64,000 nt of DNA from Streptomyces cylindrosporus (GCF_022698165.1 NZ_JALDAY010000024.1:1-64000), one strand, 5' to 3'; positions 18,331 to 27,374 are shown, counted from the stretch's first letter. The notes: generated by a model from the letters alone, not told the origin. Translations and numbers: made by a program.

Positions 18331-18346
18331 CAGGGCCCCGCGCCTT
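18331..18346 (-). repeat. Late-module intergenic repeat, copy 3
   Basis: CAGGGCCCCGCGCCTT, one base longer than copies 1 and 2, in the leader of the small terminase gene. Confidence 0.55.
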
Positions 18347-18509
18347 GCTTTGGATGATCGCTGATTTCGGGGCGGGTGTTCCCCCTTTGCCGGGGGATGC
18401 CGACGGCCCCGCGGCGGGCCGCTCCCGGGGGGATGGGGTGGGGCGGTCGCTTTGGGGCCGTGGCTTCCAGGGGCTACCGGGGGTGGTTGACGCCCTGGAA
18501 GGGTGGGGT

Positions 18510-18578
18510 GTGTCGGCCCAGTTGGGCTTGTGCTGGGCGCGGGGACACCGGAGCACGAGTGACCGTCTGGGCCGACAC
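18510..18578. repeat. 12-bp inverted repeat, candidate packaging or late-control site
   Basis: Perfect arms GTGTCGGCCCAG (18510-18521) and CTGGGCCGACAC (18567-18578) separated by 45 bases, upstream of the small terminase gene. The spacing is too wide for a simple hairpin terminator and suits two protein-binding half sites. Confidence 0.45.
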
Positions 18579-18643
18579 CATCTGATGCTGCCGTACATCC
18601 GGAGGTTTGTCTGAGCCGCCTTCCCCCCTGCCCGGCGCTGGGG

Positions 18644-19309
18644 TTACCAGGGTGTGTGTCCGCCGCTGGCCCAGTGTTCGAGGGCGTGGCCGTCGATGAG
18701 GCGGATGGGGGCGGGGAGAAGGGCGTTGGTGTGGCAGGCGGAGGCGGTGAAGGTGGCGGTGGTGACGATGACCGCGGCGTGGCAGTGGTGGATGTCCCGG
18801 TAGACGCCGTTGATGGTCTGCACGGTCTCGCTGCCGACGTTGTTGCCGGGCCGGTACTTCTTGCACTGGACCAGTACGCGGTGGCCGGTGTTGAGGGTGA
18901 CGATGACGTCGGCGCCGCGGTCGTTGGCCTGCCCGACGTGCTCGGCGTGGGCGACGCGGGTGTCTTCCCGGGCGAGGGCGGCGATGGCTTTCTCGAACTG
19001 GGTGGGGTTGAGGCGTTGGAACGCGGCGAGGGTGCGCTGTCCGGGTGCGGGGAGGTGGGTGCGCCGGTTGTTGAGGGCTGCGGCGGCTGCGGTGGCCCGG
19101 TCGATGGCGGGGGCGAGGCGTCGGGGCCGTACGACGGCGAGCACGGCGGTGGTGGCTATCAGTCCGACGGCGAGTGCGGTGTAGAGGGGCCAGGTCTTGG
19201 CGGTGAGGTAGAGGGCGAGGGCGATGATGAGCCAGCGCCAGCCGAGGCGGGGTAAGACGCGCCGTCGTACGGTCCGGCTGGTGCGGCGGGTGGTGGTGGG
19301 TGCGGTCAT
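18644..19309 (-). CDS. Membrane-anchored Mrr-type restriction endonuclease-like protein
   Basis: 221 residues. Two membrane segments at about 23-40 and 45-62 (LIIALALYLTAKTWPLYTAL region), then an Mrr_cat domain from about residue 98: FEKAIAALAREDT, NDRGADVIV, VLVQCKKYRPGNNVG with the D...QxK core, and HAAVIVTTATFT. The family cuts DNA, often modified DNA. It is the last gene of the transfer-like operon, next to the translocase, an arrangement I know from actinobacterial integrative elements. A role in processing transferred or host DNA at the membrane is inferred. Confidence 0.78.
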   Translation of the reverse strand: MTAPTTTRRTSRTVRRRVLPRLGWRWLIIALALYLTAKTWPLYTALAVGLIATTAVLAVVRPRRLAPAIDRATAAAAALNNRRTHLPAPGQRTLAAFQRLNPTQFEKAIAALAREDTRVAHAEHVGQANDRGADVIVTLNTGHRVLVQCKKYRPGNNVGSETVQTINGVYRDIHHCHAAVIVTTATFTASACHTNALLPAPIRLIDGHALEHWASGGHTPW

Positions 19310-19325
19310 GGGGTTCCCCCGTGGG

Positions 19326-19919
19326 TTAGTGGTTGGCGGGCGGGAGTTCGGGTGTCTGGTTGCGGGTGACGGCGACGATGCCGCCGCGGGTCCGGGTGTG
19401 GACGTGGACGGAGCGCTGATCGACGTGGCCGTGGTAGTGCTGGTTGATGTCGGCCGGTGCGGCGGCCACGACGTCCTTGGCCTTCTTCAGGACGGCGCAG
19501 GTGGCGAGGATCGGCACGGCGATGGCCGGTGGTACGGCGCACAGCATCGCGATGACCTTGGGGTCGGCGAAGTTGGTGGCCCACAGGACGACACTGGTTG
19601 AGCCGGCGACGACGGCGTAGGCGACGCTGCCGGAGAGCATGAGGGTGCTGGCGTCGACCGCTCTCTGGCTCATGGCGGGCCGCCGGGTGCCGGGCTGGTC
19701 GGTGATGGGCGGGGTGGTGCCGATGCGGGCTCCGTCCTTCCAGGAGGGGATGGTCGGGTCCTCGATGCGGATGGCGGTGCACTGCTTTTGCTCTGCGATG
19801 GCCTCGGCGAGGGCGTCGTCGACTTCCCCGGCGAGCTTGAGGAGCTCGGTGCGGTCGGTGGGGTGGGGCTGCCCGGCCGGGGTGGCGGTGGGCTGCGGGT
19901 GGTGGCCGGGCTGGTTCAC
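19326..19919 (-). CDS. Small membrane protein of the transfer module
   Basis: 197 residues; GTG start with AGGAGA ten bases upstream. Soluble N-terminus (LLKLAGEVDDALAEAIAEQK), two membrane helices at about 90-110 and 120-140 (YAVVAGSTSVVLWA; AVPPAIAVPILATCAV), and a His-rich C-terminus (NQHYHGHVDQRSVHVH). Not recognised as a named family; similar-looking proteins flank TraB/FtsK genes in Streptomyces elements, as Spd-type spread proteins do. Confidence 0.6.
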   Translation of the reverse strand: MNQPGHHPQPTATPAGQPHPTDRTELLKLAGEVDDALAEAIAEQKQCTAIRIEDPTIPSWKDGARIGTTPPITDQPGTRRPAMSQRAVDASTLMLSGSVAYAVVAGSTSVVLWATNFADPKVIAMLCAVPPAIAVPILATCAVLKKAKDVVAAAPADINQHYHGHVDQRSVHVHTRTRGGIVAVTRNQTPELPPANH

Positions 19920-19948
19920 GGTGTGGGGTCTCCTGTCGGGGCGGTGGG

Positions 19949-22216
19949 TTAGCGGGTGATCTGGTAGGTGCCGCGGTTTCCGGCGGGCTGGACGTGGCCG
20001 GCTTCGCGGAGTTCGCTCATGGCGTTGTTGACGCTGCCGGGGGTGACGTCGGAGAGGCGGCCGCGGACGTCCTTCAATGCCCAGGGCTGGCCGTCGGCGA
20101 GGAGGTCGAGGATGCGGTCCTTGATGGAGCCGACGGACGGCTGGTCGTCCTCGTCGCCGACGGGGGCGCCCGGGGCGTACTCGGTGCCTGTGGTGGTGTC
20201 CTGCGGGTCGTCGCCGGCGAGGAGTTGCTCGGCGTGCGGGAGCCACTTGGCGTAGGCGCGGGTGAAGATGTCGTGCTCGGCCGGGGTGAGAGTGGGGATG
20301 GGGGCGGACTCGTACAGGCCGATGAGGCCGGGGTAGGTCTTGTTCTCTTTGCGGGCGTTGAAGGTGCGGGAGAGGAACACCGACCCGCCCTGGATCATGT
20401 TGGCCATGCCGGCGGTGCGCGGCCCTTTGGCGGCTTCTGTGCCGGTGAAGGCGGCGTCGATGTCGCTGGAGAGCTGGAAGTTGGGGGCGATGGGCTCGAG
20501 GGTGACGCCGAGCGGGATGACGCCGTCGGTGGCCATGTGCTGGGTGGTGGAGGAGTTGGTGCGGCCCAGCCAGACGGTGCCGTTCTTCGCGTTGGCGCGG
20601 ATCTTGTCCTTGTCGCCGAGGTCGGCGAGGTGGATGGCCTGGGCGGCGAACCTGATCCCCATGCCGAACTTGCGGCCGGTGGACTGGAAGTTCGCGACGA
20701 GGCCGACGACCCACTGCTTGAACGGCCGGGGCACGACGGCGTCCGCGGACAGGATCCGGTTGAGCTCGTCGAGGGTCAGGTTCGCGAGCGGCCAAGGGTC
20801 GCCCAGTTCGAAGCCGGCCCAGCCGTTGGCGGCGGAGACCTTCTCCCGATACTGGGCCACCTCGTAGGCGGCGGCGAGCGTGGCGGCGACGGCGGCTTCC
20901 CCCTTCCCGAAGTGGTAGGTGCGGCCGTCGGCCTCCGGGAGGCTCATGCCGTTTTGGGCGTCGGCGACGATGGAGACGACGCCGGAGATCCGCTCGGCGG
21001 CCAGGATCGTGTTGAGGGTGACGGATTTGCCGGCGCCCATGGCGCCGACGAACAGGTCGGTGAGGGCGCCGAGCTGGGGGTCGTAGAGCTGCATGCGGGC
21101 GGCGCGGCCGTCGGGGCGGATGCCGATCTGGATGCTGCCGTCCTCGCGCATGCGCAGGTCGTCGGCGGTGGCTTCGCGTACGTCCATGAGCGGGTGCCTT
21201 TGGTAGATGGAGATGAGTCCGTCGCCGAGGCCGTCGGTTTCGACCATGACGAGGGCGGGGTCCTTGTAGCCGATGGCGCGGGTGATCTGCTTCTGGTTGA
21301 GCTGGATGAGTTCGTTGTCGGGGGCGGTGACGCGGATCGCGACACGGTTGGGCTCGGTCTTGGCGCCCACGAAGTGCATGCCGGTGGCGCCGCCGCCGGG
21401 GCAGGCGAGTTTCTCGGTGAACAGGCGCTGCACGGGGTCGGCGGTGTGCTGCTCGAGCTGGTCGAGGGTGGGGCGGGCGGCCAGGAGCTTGCGGCCGGGG
21501 CCGGAGCCGTCGATGAGCTGGAGTTTGACGGTGCCGGGGGGGAGGTCGAAGACGCCGGCGAGGGTGGTGTCGTTGAGGTCGGGGACGGCCTGGCCTTGGG
21601 GGGCGATGACGATGCCCCAGAAGTCACGGACGCCCTCCTGGTAGAGGGTGACGCTGGTGAGGAGGGTGTCGCCGGTGGCTTTGGCGTTGGCCCATTCCCA
21701 GGCCCGGTATTCGCCGTACGTCGTCGGCGCCCCGGTCCCCTGTGCGGGGACGGTGGTGGCGGCCGGGGAAGAGTCGAGGGCGGCCGGTTCGGGACGGGTG
21801 GGGAGGGCGGCGGGGATGAGGTTCGCGGCGTGGGTGACCGGCGTCGTCAGAGCCATGACGGTGCCCCATGCGGAGGGCAGCGCCCATTCCCACCAGGGGG
21901 CGCCTGGCGCCAGGAGGTTGGTGAGGTAGACGGCTGTAGCGGACAGGGCGGGGACGGCCTTCTGGCAGGCGCGCAGCAGACCCCACCCGGTGGCGTCGTC
22001 GAGGCGGTCCAACAGGCGCCACGCAGAGGCGCCCCCGACGGCGAGGGCGGTGAGGTGGGCGGGCCACCAGGTGGGCTGCTGGGAGGCGATGGTGATGCCC
22101 AGGGTGGCGGTGCCGTAGATGGTCTGTTCGAGGCGGGCTCGGCGGCGCACGCTGGCCGCGGGCACAAGCCGTGCCTCAACGGGCTGGGGGGTGGGGGTGT
22201 TTTCGGTGGCGGCCAT
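19949..22216 (-). CDS. TraB/FtsK-like DNA translocase with C-terminal winged helix
   Basis: 755 residues. N-terminal membrane segments at about 35-66 and 90-130; Walker A GAMGAGKS at 391-398; Walker B TLDELN around 481-486; an FtsK-type FAAQAIHLADLGDKDKIRAN stretch with LGRTNSSTTQHM after it. The last about 60 residues form a winged helix (IKDRILDLLADGQ...VNNAMSELREAGHV), matching the TraB/FtsK-gamma plan that reads 8-bp sites. In Streptomyces plasmids one such protein moves double-stranded DNA between mycelial cells. The start at MAATENT follows GGGAGGCC; an upstream in-frame extension was rejected. Confidence 0.82.
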   Translation of the reverse strand: MAATENTPTPQPVEARLVPAASVRRRARLEQTIYGTATLGITIASQQPTWWPAHLTALAVGGASAWRLLDRLDDATGWGLLRACQKAVPALSATAVYLTNLLAPGAPWWEWALPSAWGTVMALTTPVTHAANLIPAALPTRPEPAALDSSPAATTVPAQGTGAPTTYGEYRAWEWANAKATGDTLLTSVTLYQEGVRDFWGIVIAPQGQAVPDLNDTTLAGVFDLPPGTVKLQLIDGSGPGRKLLAARPTLDQLEQHTADPVQRLFTEKLACPGGGATGMHFVGAKTEPNRVAIRVTAPDNELIQLNQKQITRAIGYKDPALVMVETDGLGDGLISIYQRHPLMDVREATADDLRMREDGSIQIGIRPDGRAARMQLYDPQLGALTDLFVGAMGAGKSVTLNTILAAERISGVVSIVADAQNGMSLPEADGRTYHFGKGEAAVAATLAAAYEVAQYREKVSAANGWAGFELGDPWPLANLTLDELNRILSADAVVPRPFKQWVVGLVANFQSTGRKFGMGIRFAAQAIHLADLGDKDKIRANAKNGTVWLGRTNSSTTQHMATDGVIPLGVTLEPIAPNFQLSSDIDAAFTGTEAAKGPRTAGMANMIQGGSVFLSRTFNARKENKTYPGLIGLYESAPIPTLTPAEHDIFTRAYAKWLPHAEQLLAGDDPQDTTTGTEYAPGAPVGDEDDQPSVGSIKDRILDLLADGQPWALKDVRGRLSDVTPGSVNNAMSELREAGHVQPAGNRGTYQITR

Positions 22217-22244
22217 GCGGGCCTCCCTTCTGCCGGTAGGCGGG

Positions 22245-22736
22245 TTAGCGGACCTTGTTGAAGCCGGGCTTGGGCTGCCGGTACGGGGAGGCCTGAACGG
22301 CTTCGTAGATGCCGCGGTATTCGGCTTCGTGGGCGGCGTGGACGCCGCGGGCGTCGGCTTCCATCTGGTCGGCTGCGTTCGCGAGTTCGCCGGAGGCTTC
22401 AGCAACCCGGTCAAAGGCGTTGGCGGTCTCGAAGAACAGGCCGAGGAAGTAGGCGTCTACGCCTGCCTGCCCGCACAGTTCGGCGACCTTGCGGGCGAAG
22501 GCGGCGTCGCTGCGCATGCGCGCCTTCAGCAGGTGCAGTTGCTCCTTGAGCAGAAGGGCGGCCGCGGCGAGGGCGACGAATCGGGCGGTGAGGGTGAGGA
22601 AGTTGATGATGCCGTTGATGAGTCCGCCGAAGGTCGGCTTGGGGGCGTTGTCGGTGGTCGCTGGAAGGTTGCTGCCCGAGTTCGCGGCGACTTCTGATCC
22701 GGACTGGACGTTGGTGGGTTCGATGGCGTCGCTCAT
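22245..22736 (-). CDS. Transfer-module membrane protein, unknown function
   Basis: 163 residues. One membrane segment at about 42-65 (LINGIINFLTLTARFVALAA), then a long helical domain with EAYF-like aromatic patches and repeated Ala-rich heptads. Asn/Ser-rich cytoplasmic start. It shares the operon with the translocase and the 762-residue protein, with 11-28 base gaps. Could be a structural partner of the translocase; no family recognised. Confidence 0.55.
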   Translation of the reverse strand: MSDAIEPTNVQSGSEVAANSGSNLPATTDNAPKPTFGGLINGIINFLTLTARFVALAAAALLLKEQLHLLKARMRSDAAFARKVAELCGQAGVDAYFLGLFFETANAFDRVAEASGELANAADQMEADARGVHAAHEAEYRGIYEAVQASPYRQPKPGFNKVR

Positions 22737-22747
22737 GGTCGTCTTCC

Positions 22748-25036
22748 TCAGACCTCGTTGTGGACGGGTGCGGACGGGGTGGTGAGGCCTGCGTCGGCGG
22801 TGGCCTGGGTGATGGGTCGGTAGGCGTCGTTGAGTTCGTTGCCGGCAGTCTCGGACTGCTCGGCTGCTTCGAGACTTGAGGCGCGCATCTCGTCGGCCAT
22901 GCGGGCGACGAGCTCCATAGACTCGGCGAACTTGATGGAGGCGGTGGTGTAGAGGGCGCCGGTCAGGTTGCTGTTGGTGGCGCAGTCTTCGGCGAGAACG
23001 ATCCAGGCGTCGCGGAGGCTGCGTGCGTGGCCTGCGAGTTTGGCGGCCTGGTCGTGGGTCTTGAATCCGTCGCCCATGAGCTTGTCGGCGCCGTCGCAGG
23101 CGTCGTCGAGGGTGATCTCGGTGGCGTGCTGGGCGTCCATGCGCCGTCCGACGGTGCGCGTCGCGGCGCGGGCGGCCTGCTTCTTGGCCTTGGTGATGCG
23201 CGGGTCCGGCTTGCCGGCGGGAACGGGTGCGGAGGCTGGCGGCATGGGGATCGGCTCCTTGGGGCGGGTGGTGCCGGGGCGGGGCGGGTTGATGGTGGGC
23301 GCCGCATCGAGGGCGCTCGGGCCGGTGGCGGGGAGGGCGGGGGCGGGGCGGCCGATCGCGTCCGGTTCCCACCGTTTGGCGCGGCTGCCGGGCACGTGGT
23401 CGCTGGTGACGGTGTGCGTGGACCCGGCGGCGTTCCCGGCTGCCTGGGCGGCGTTCTGGAAGGGTGTGCGGCGCTGCCGGGTTCCGCCGTTCTGGCCCGC
23501 CTGCGGGCCGGGCTGTCCGGTGTGCGGGTCGTTCCCGGCCGGCCCGGCAGTCGGTCCGGTGCTGCGGGTGGTCTTCTTCCGGGCGTACGCGCGGGCCCGA
23601 GCCCACCGGCTCTGGCTCTTCTGCTTCTGGTTGGCGGCGCCGGCGCCCGGCGTGGCACCCGCGCCCTTCGGCTTCCTCAGATTGACCTTGCGCTTCTTCT
23701 TCAGGCTCACCTTGGGCGTGCTCGCCCCCGCCGCGGCAGGACCAGCAGCGCCACCCTTCTTCTGCTGCTTGGACAGGACGGGCGGGTCGAGGTTCTTGCG
23801 GCGCTTCTTCAGGCGGCGGCGTGCCTCCTTGGCCACCGCGTCGGGCAGGCCGGTGCGGTCGGCCTTCTCCTGCGCGGCGTCAGCCTTCTTCTGCTGCTGG
23901 GCGTCGGCGGCGGCCTCCCGCTGCTTCTGCTTGGCCTCGAACTTCGCGTCCCGGGCCTTCTCCCGGCACGCCTCCTTGGCCTGGATACGGTCGTCGCGGA
24001 CCTTGTCCCGTACGGCCTGGCGGGCCTGCTTGGCCGTGTTCTTGCGGTCGCGGGCGGCATCTTGGTCCTTGGCGCGCCGCTCAAGGCGGGCGGCTTGGCG
24101 TTTGTCGGCGCGGTCCTGACGGCGCCGGGCACGCTCCATGGCCGGACTGCTCGCGGACGTGCTGGGCGACTTCCCGCCGGTCGGGGACGGGCCCTTCTTC
24201 CCCTTACGGCCATCGCCGGCGCCCGGCTGCTTGAGGCCGGTGTTCTTCCCGCCGTCCTTCCGGCCGCCGCCGAGCGGGGACTTCTTCCCCCCAGCACCCG
24301 CACCGGCGCCGTTGCCGCGGCCCTTGGCGCCGGGCCCGTTCGTACGAGACGACGATGATCCGGAACCGCTGCCGGGCTTCTTCCCGCCCCCCGCACTACG
24401 GCCCGCTCCCCCACCACTGCCGCGGCCACCCGACCCGGAACCGCCACCGGCCGCGCCGGAGCGGCCGGCCAGGGACTTGCGGCCGAACTCCTGGCTGGAG
24501 GGCACCTTGTTCTTCGCCCGCTGCTGGGCGGCCTTGTCGGCGATGCCCTGCATGGCCTGCTGGTGCTTGCCGTGGGCCTCGAGCTCGGCGAGTTGCTGCT
24601 TGGCGCGGGCCTGGCGGAGGGCGTCGGTTTCGGTCTGGTCGGCGAGGCGGCGGGTGCGCCGGTCGGTGAGGTAGGTGTGGGTGCCGCGGACGGCGGCGAC
24701 GGCGACGGCGAGGATCGCCGCCAGGGACAGGGCGCCGAGGCGGGGGCCGACCAAATCCGAGGCGGGTTCGGAGCGGAAGGTGTCCGGCACCGTCCCGGGC
24801 ACGGCCGGGGCGGTGGGCGGGAGGGCGGGGGTGAGGACGGACGGGTCGGGGAGGGCGGCGAGGAGGTCGAGGGGGCTGCGCCGGCCGACGCTGGGGGCGT
24901 ACGGCGGCGTGTTCGGTACCGACGGCACCACGGGTGTGGCGGAGGGCTGGGGAACGGCGGTGGGTGTCAGGGTGAACCCGAGGCGGGGGAAGTTGATGAC
25001 GTTCGTGCCGTCGCCGCTGCTGGTGGTGTCGCTCAT
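22748..25036 (-). CDS. Large low-complexity membrane protein of the transfer module
   Basis: 762 residues. Pro-rich N-terminus, one membrane helix at about 99-117 (LGALSLAAILAVAVAAV), a charged helix, then a Gly/Ser/Lys-rich disordered stretch (about 190-310), a Lys/Arg/Ala-rich coiled region (about 310-430), a second disordered stretch, and a folded helical C-terminus (about 610-750) with EITLDDACDGADKLMGDG. The strongly basic middle suggests DNA or cell-wall polymer binding. A bridge or channel-lining role near the translocase is inference. Confidence 0.6.
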   Translation of the reverse strand: MSDTTSSGDGTNVINFPRLGFTLTPTAVPQPSATPVVPSVPNTPPYAPSVGRRSPLDLLAALPDPSVLTPALPPTAPAVPGTVPDTFRSEPASDLVGPRLGALSLAAILAVAVAAVRGTHTYLTDRRTRRLADQTETDALRQARAKQQLAELEAHGKHQQAMQGIADKAAQQRAKNKVPSSQEFGRKSLAGRSGAAGGGSGSGGRGSGGGAGRSAGGGKKPGSGSGSSSSRTNGPGAKGRGNGAGAGAGGKKSPLGGGRKDGGKNTGLKQPGAGDGRKGKKGPSPTGGKSPSTSASSPAMERARRRQDRADKRQAARLERRAKDQDAARDRKNTAKQARQAVRDKVRDDRIQAKEACREKARDAKFEAKQKQREAAADAQQQKKADAAQEKADRTGLPDAVAKEARRRLKKRRKNLDPPVLSKQQKKGGAAGPAAAGASTPKVSLKKKRKVNLRKPKGAGATPGAGAANQKQKSQSRWARARAYARKKTTRSTGPTAGPAGNDPHTGQPGPQAGQNGGTRQRRTPFQNAAQAAGNAAGSTHTVTSDHVPGSRAKRWEPDAIGRPAPALPATGPSALDAAPTINPPRPGTTRPKEPIPMPPASAPVPAGKPDPRITKAKKQAARAATRTVGRRMDAQHATEITLDDACDGADKLMGDGFKTHDQAAKLAGHARSLRDAWIVLAEDCATNSNLTGALYTTASIKFAESMELVARMADEMRASSLEAAEQSETAGNELNDAYRPITQATADAGLTTPSAPVHNEV

Positions 25037-25157
25037 CGCCCCTCCTTCCGGGGTTGACAGTGGGTAGTCGGATCGGTGATCCTCGCGCGTGCGCGTTGCG
25101 CATGCGCGTAGGGGCCCTCACCACCGGGTTCAGGCCGGGTGATGATGATGAAGATGG

Positions 25158-25382
25158 TCACCGTGCGTGAGCCTGGTAGAAGTCGTTGAGGTGCTTGGCG
25201 AGCCGGTCCGCGAGGCTTCGGTCACCGGATGCGAGGGCGTCCTTGACGAGCTTGCGGTTCACGTTCGTCCAGAACGTGATGAGCGCCATCGGCCCGCCCT
25301 GGGCGGCCTTCGCCTGGGCGGCGTTGTAGTGGTCGGCCTGGTTCTGCAGCCGGGCCGCCGCGGCCTGCTGGGGGGTGGTCAC
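25158..25382 (-). CDS. Small helical protein of the transfer module
   Basis: 74 residues from a GTG that overlaps the upstream stop by four bases. Two helices with AAARLQNQADHYNAAQAK and LADRLAKHLNDFYQAHAR. Unknown function; translational coupling ties it to the preceding gene. Confidence 0.55.
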   Translation of the reverse strand: MTTPQQAAAARLQNQADHYNAAQAKAAQGGPMALITFWTNVNRKLVKDALASGDRSLADRLAKHLNDFYQAHAR

Positions 25383-25930
25383 ATGGCCTCCTGGTTGAAG
25401 AGGTCGCCGATGTTCGGGACCGGCACCGTGTGGCCGGTGGGTCCGAGCGGGAAGGCGTGCGGGTTGGTGTACTGGATGGGCTGCTGGGCGGGTGTGACCT
25501 GCGGGTTCCCGACCGGCGGGGGTCCGGCCAGGGTGGCTGCGGAGGTGGTGAGGGAGTTCGTGACCTGCTCGTGGACGGCCCCGGTGGCGAGGCCGAGGCG
25601 GTTCTTGCGGTCGGCTTTCCGCTCGAGGTCCTTGGCGCGCCGGTCGGGGAGTTCGAGGACTTCCCGCAGGTAGACGGCGTCGGCGGCTTCGATCTCGGCG
25701 GCGGCCTTCTCCACCAGGCGGGCGGCACGGCGCCACCGTCGGGATACCTTCGCGGCACGGCGGCGGGCCGGGCCCTGCCCGTTGTCGCCGTCGACGTGGG
25801 TGTTCGCGATGCGGGCCTGGATGATCTGGGCCATCTGCCGGATCTGGACGGCGTCGTTGACCCAGGTGTCGCGCTGTTCGCTGGTGGTGGTCCGCATGCC
25901 CTCGCGGGTCATCAGGGCGTCCATGTCCAT
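25379..25930 (-). CDS. Helical protein of the transfer module, unknown function
   Basis: 183 residues. N-terminal two thirds is helical and basic (RRRAAKVSRRWRRAARLVEK), ending with a Pro/Gln-rich tail that finishes DLFNQEAM. Possibly a nucleic-acid-binding accessory factor. Coupled to the small gene downstream. No family recognised. Confidence 0.5.
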   Translation of the reverse strand: MDMDALMTREGMRTTTSEQRDTWVNDAVQIRQMAQIIQARIANTHVDGDNGQGPARRRAAKVSRRWRRAARLVEKAAAEIEAADAVYLREVLELPDRRAKDLERKADRKNRLGLATGAVHEQVTNSLTTSAATLAGPPPVGNPQVTPAQQPIQYTNPHAFPLGPTGHTVPVPNIGDLFNQEAM

Positions 25931-25952
25931 CGGTGATCTCTCCTCGTGGGGG

Positions 25953-27131
25953 TTACAGGTACTGGCCGGTGCCGTCGCCGATCAGAGTGCGGGCGTCCTT
26001 GAGCCGACGGCCCGCGGTCGCCTGGCTCACGCCGAGGATCTGAGCCGCGGTCGTCTTGGTGAGCCGCTCGCCGGTCCTGAGCCGGTGAGCCAGTTCCGCG
26101 ATCTGCTGGTCCTTCTCGTCGGCTCCCGGCTCGGGCTCAGTCGTCTCGCCGGAGTCCGTCTCAGGGGCGGTCTCAGCAGCCTTGGCGAAGGTGGGCTCGG
26201 ACGGGCTCAAGACGGGATCACGGCGAATGTCCTGGTCACCGGCCTGGATGATCGGTCGGGTGGTGGGCAGGGCCGGGCTCATGGCGGGCTGGTGAGCCGC
26301 CGTGTGCTGGGGGGTGAGGATCAGGGTGTGGTCGGTCGGCTCAGCCTGGGGCTCGGCGGGCTCAAGGGCTCGGCTCACGGTTTGAGCCCGGGTCGGCTCA
26401 CTGGTGCCGGTGAGCATGGCCATGAGGGCGATGTCGGCGCCTTCGGTGAGCCGGTCGCGCTGAACGGTGATGAGCCCTGAGCCGAGCTGTGCGTCGCCTT
26501 CGCCGATCTCCTTCATCAGCTTCCACGCCTTGAGCGCGGAGGCTTCCCGGATCTCCTTGGTGGGGTGGCGTTCGGCCTGGGCGGCGTGGAAGGCGATCTG
26601 CCGCATGGTCTCGGCGTTGCGGCGCTGGGCTTCGGTGTCGGTGCCGGTGCGGTGTACGACGATGCGGCGGGCGAGGAAGCTGATGCCTTCGGCTGCGGCG
26701 GTCATGGCGAGGGGGGTGAGGGCGTAGATGACGGCTTCGCGGATCGTGGGGGCGATCGCAAGGCCCATGAGGGAGGCGGCCATGGGCAGCAGCCAGAGGG
26801 CGGCTCGGGCGACGCGGGGGGCGGCCTGGCCGAGCATGGTGACGCCGATCATGACGAGGGCGGCGACGAGGGTGGCGCCTTCGCCGGCGGCGACGACACC
26901 GAGGGCGGTCTCCGAGCGGTGGAGGATGGCGTTGGCGTTGGCGTAGGTGCCGACGGCTCCGGCTGCGCCGACGGCGGCCATGATGACGGTGGCGGCGGCG
27001 AGGACCGCGATCTGTCCGCGGGACAGCTTGCGGGGGGTGGTCTGGTCGGTGTGGGGGGTGTTCCCCGGCGCGGTGGGCGCGAGGGGTCCGCCGGGGCGGT
27101 GCGGCTCGTTGCCGGCCGGGGTGGTGTTCAT
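25953..27131 (-). CDS. Membrane protein with C-terminal HTH (Spd/transfer-like)
   Basis: 392 residues. Four membrane helices between about residues 40 and 150 (IAVLAAATVIMAAVGAAGAV; LVAALVMIGVTML; LWLLPMAASLMGLAIAP). A helical linker (MRQIAFHAAQAERHPTKEI) and an acidic spacer lead to an HTH at about 355-385 (LTKTTAAQILGVSQATAGRR). Proteins with this membrane-plus-HTH plan are frequent in Streptomyces conjugative elements. A membrane-tethered DNA-binding role is inferred. Confidence 0.62.
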   Translation of the reverse strand: MNTTPAGNEPHRPGGPLAPTAPGNTPHTDQTTPRKLSRGQIAVLAAATVIMAAVGAAGAVGTYANANAILHRSETALGVVAAGEGATLVAALVMIGVTMLGQAAPRVARAALWLLPMAASLMGLAIAPTIREAVIYALTPLAMTAAAEGISFLARRIVVHRTGTDTEAQRRNAETMRQIAFHAAQAERHPTKEIREASALKAWKLMKEIGEGDAQLGSGLITVQRDRLTEGADIALMAMLTGTSEPTRAQTVSRALEPAEPQAEPTDHTLILTPQHTAAHQPAMSPALPTTRPIIQAGDQDIRRDPVLSPSEPTFAKAAETAPETDSGETTEPEPGADEKDQQIAELAHRLRTGERLTKTTAAQILGVSQATAGRRLKDARTLIGDGTGQYL

Positions 27132-27203
27132 GGGGATCGGTGTCCTTTCGGATCGTGGGCGCGGTCGGGGCCGGTGGGGTCAGCTGTTCTTGCGCTGGAT
27201 GCG

Positions 27204-27374
27204 CTAGAGCTGGGTGGTGGACATAGTGGAGGCGATGCGGCGGGCGGCGGCTTCGTCGCCGTTGTGGATGGCGGTGTTGAGGTCGCGGGCCTTGGCGCCC
27301 TCGGTGGCGGCGGCGATGACCTGGGTGGTGACCTGGTTGAGGTCGGAGGCGAACTCGTCGAGGTTGCGGGCCAT
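27204..27374 (-). CDS. Small helical protein, unknown
   Basis: 56 residues (MARNLDEFASDLNQ start) with AAAGGA upstream. One amphipathic helix pair, no motif. Fits the operon spacing; too small to appear without looking for a ribosome site. Confidence 0.5.
   Translation of the reverse strand: MARNLDEFASDLNQVTTQVIAAATEGAKARDLNTAIHNGDEAAARRIASTMSTTQL

Larger units (their letters stand above)
18303..18643. other. Non-coding gap upstream of the small terminase
   Basis: 341 bases with no supported gene. It holds the third late repeat, a long-range 12-bp inverted repeat, and GC-rich direct sequence. It is the natural place for the late promoter and for a cos or pac site. No clear -10/-35 pair was identified, so the late promoter may need an activator. 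Confidence 0.5.

Noticed and set aside
19994..22261. Rightward 755-codon frame opposite the translocase
   Set aside because: Mirror frame with Val/Gly-rich repeats and no domain; the leftward frame has Walker motifs.
25060..25090. TTGACA with a possible rightward -10
   Set aside because: No rightward gene follows and the -10 is poor; a clt-type site could not be shown either.
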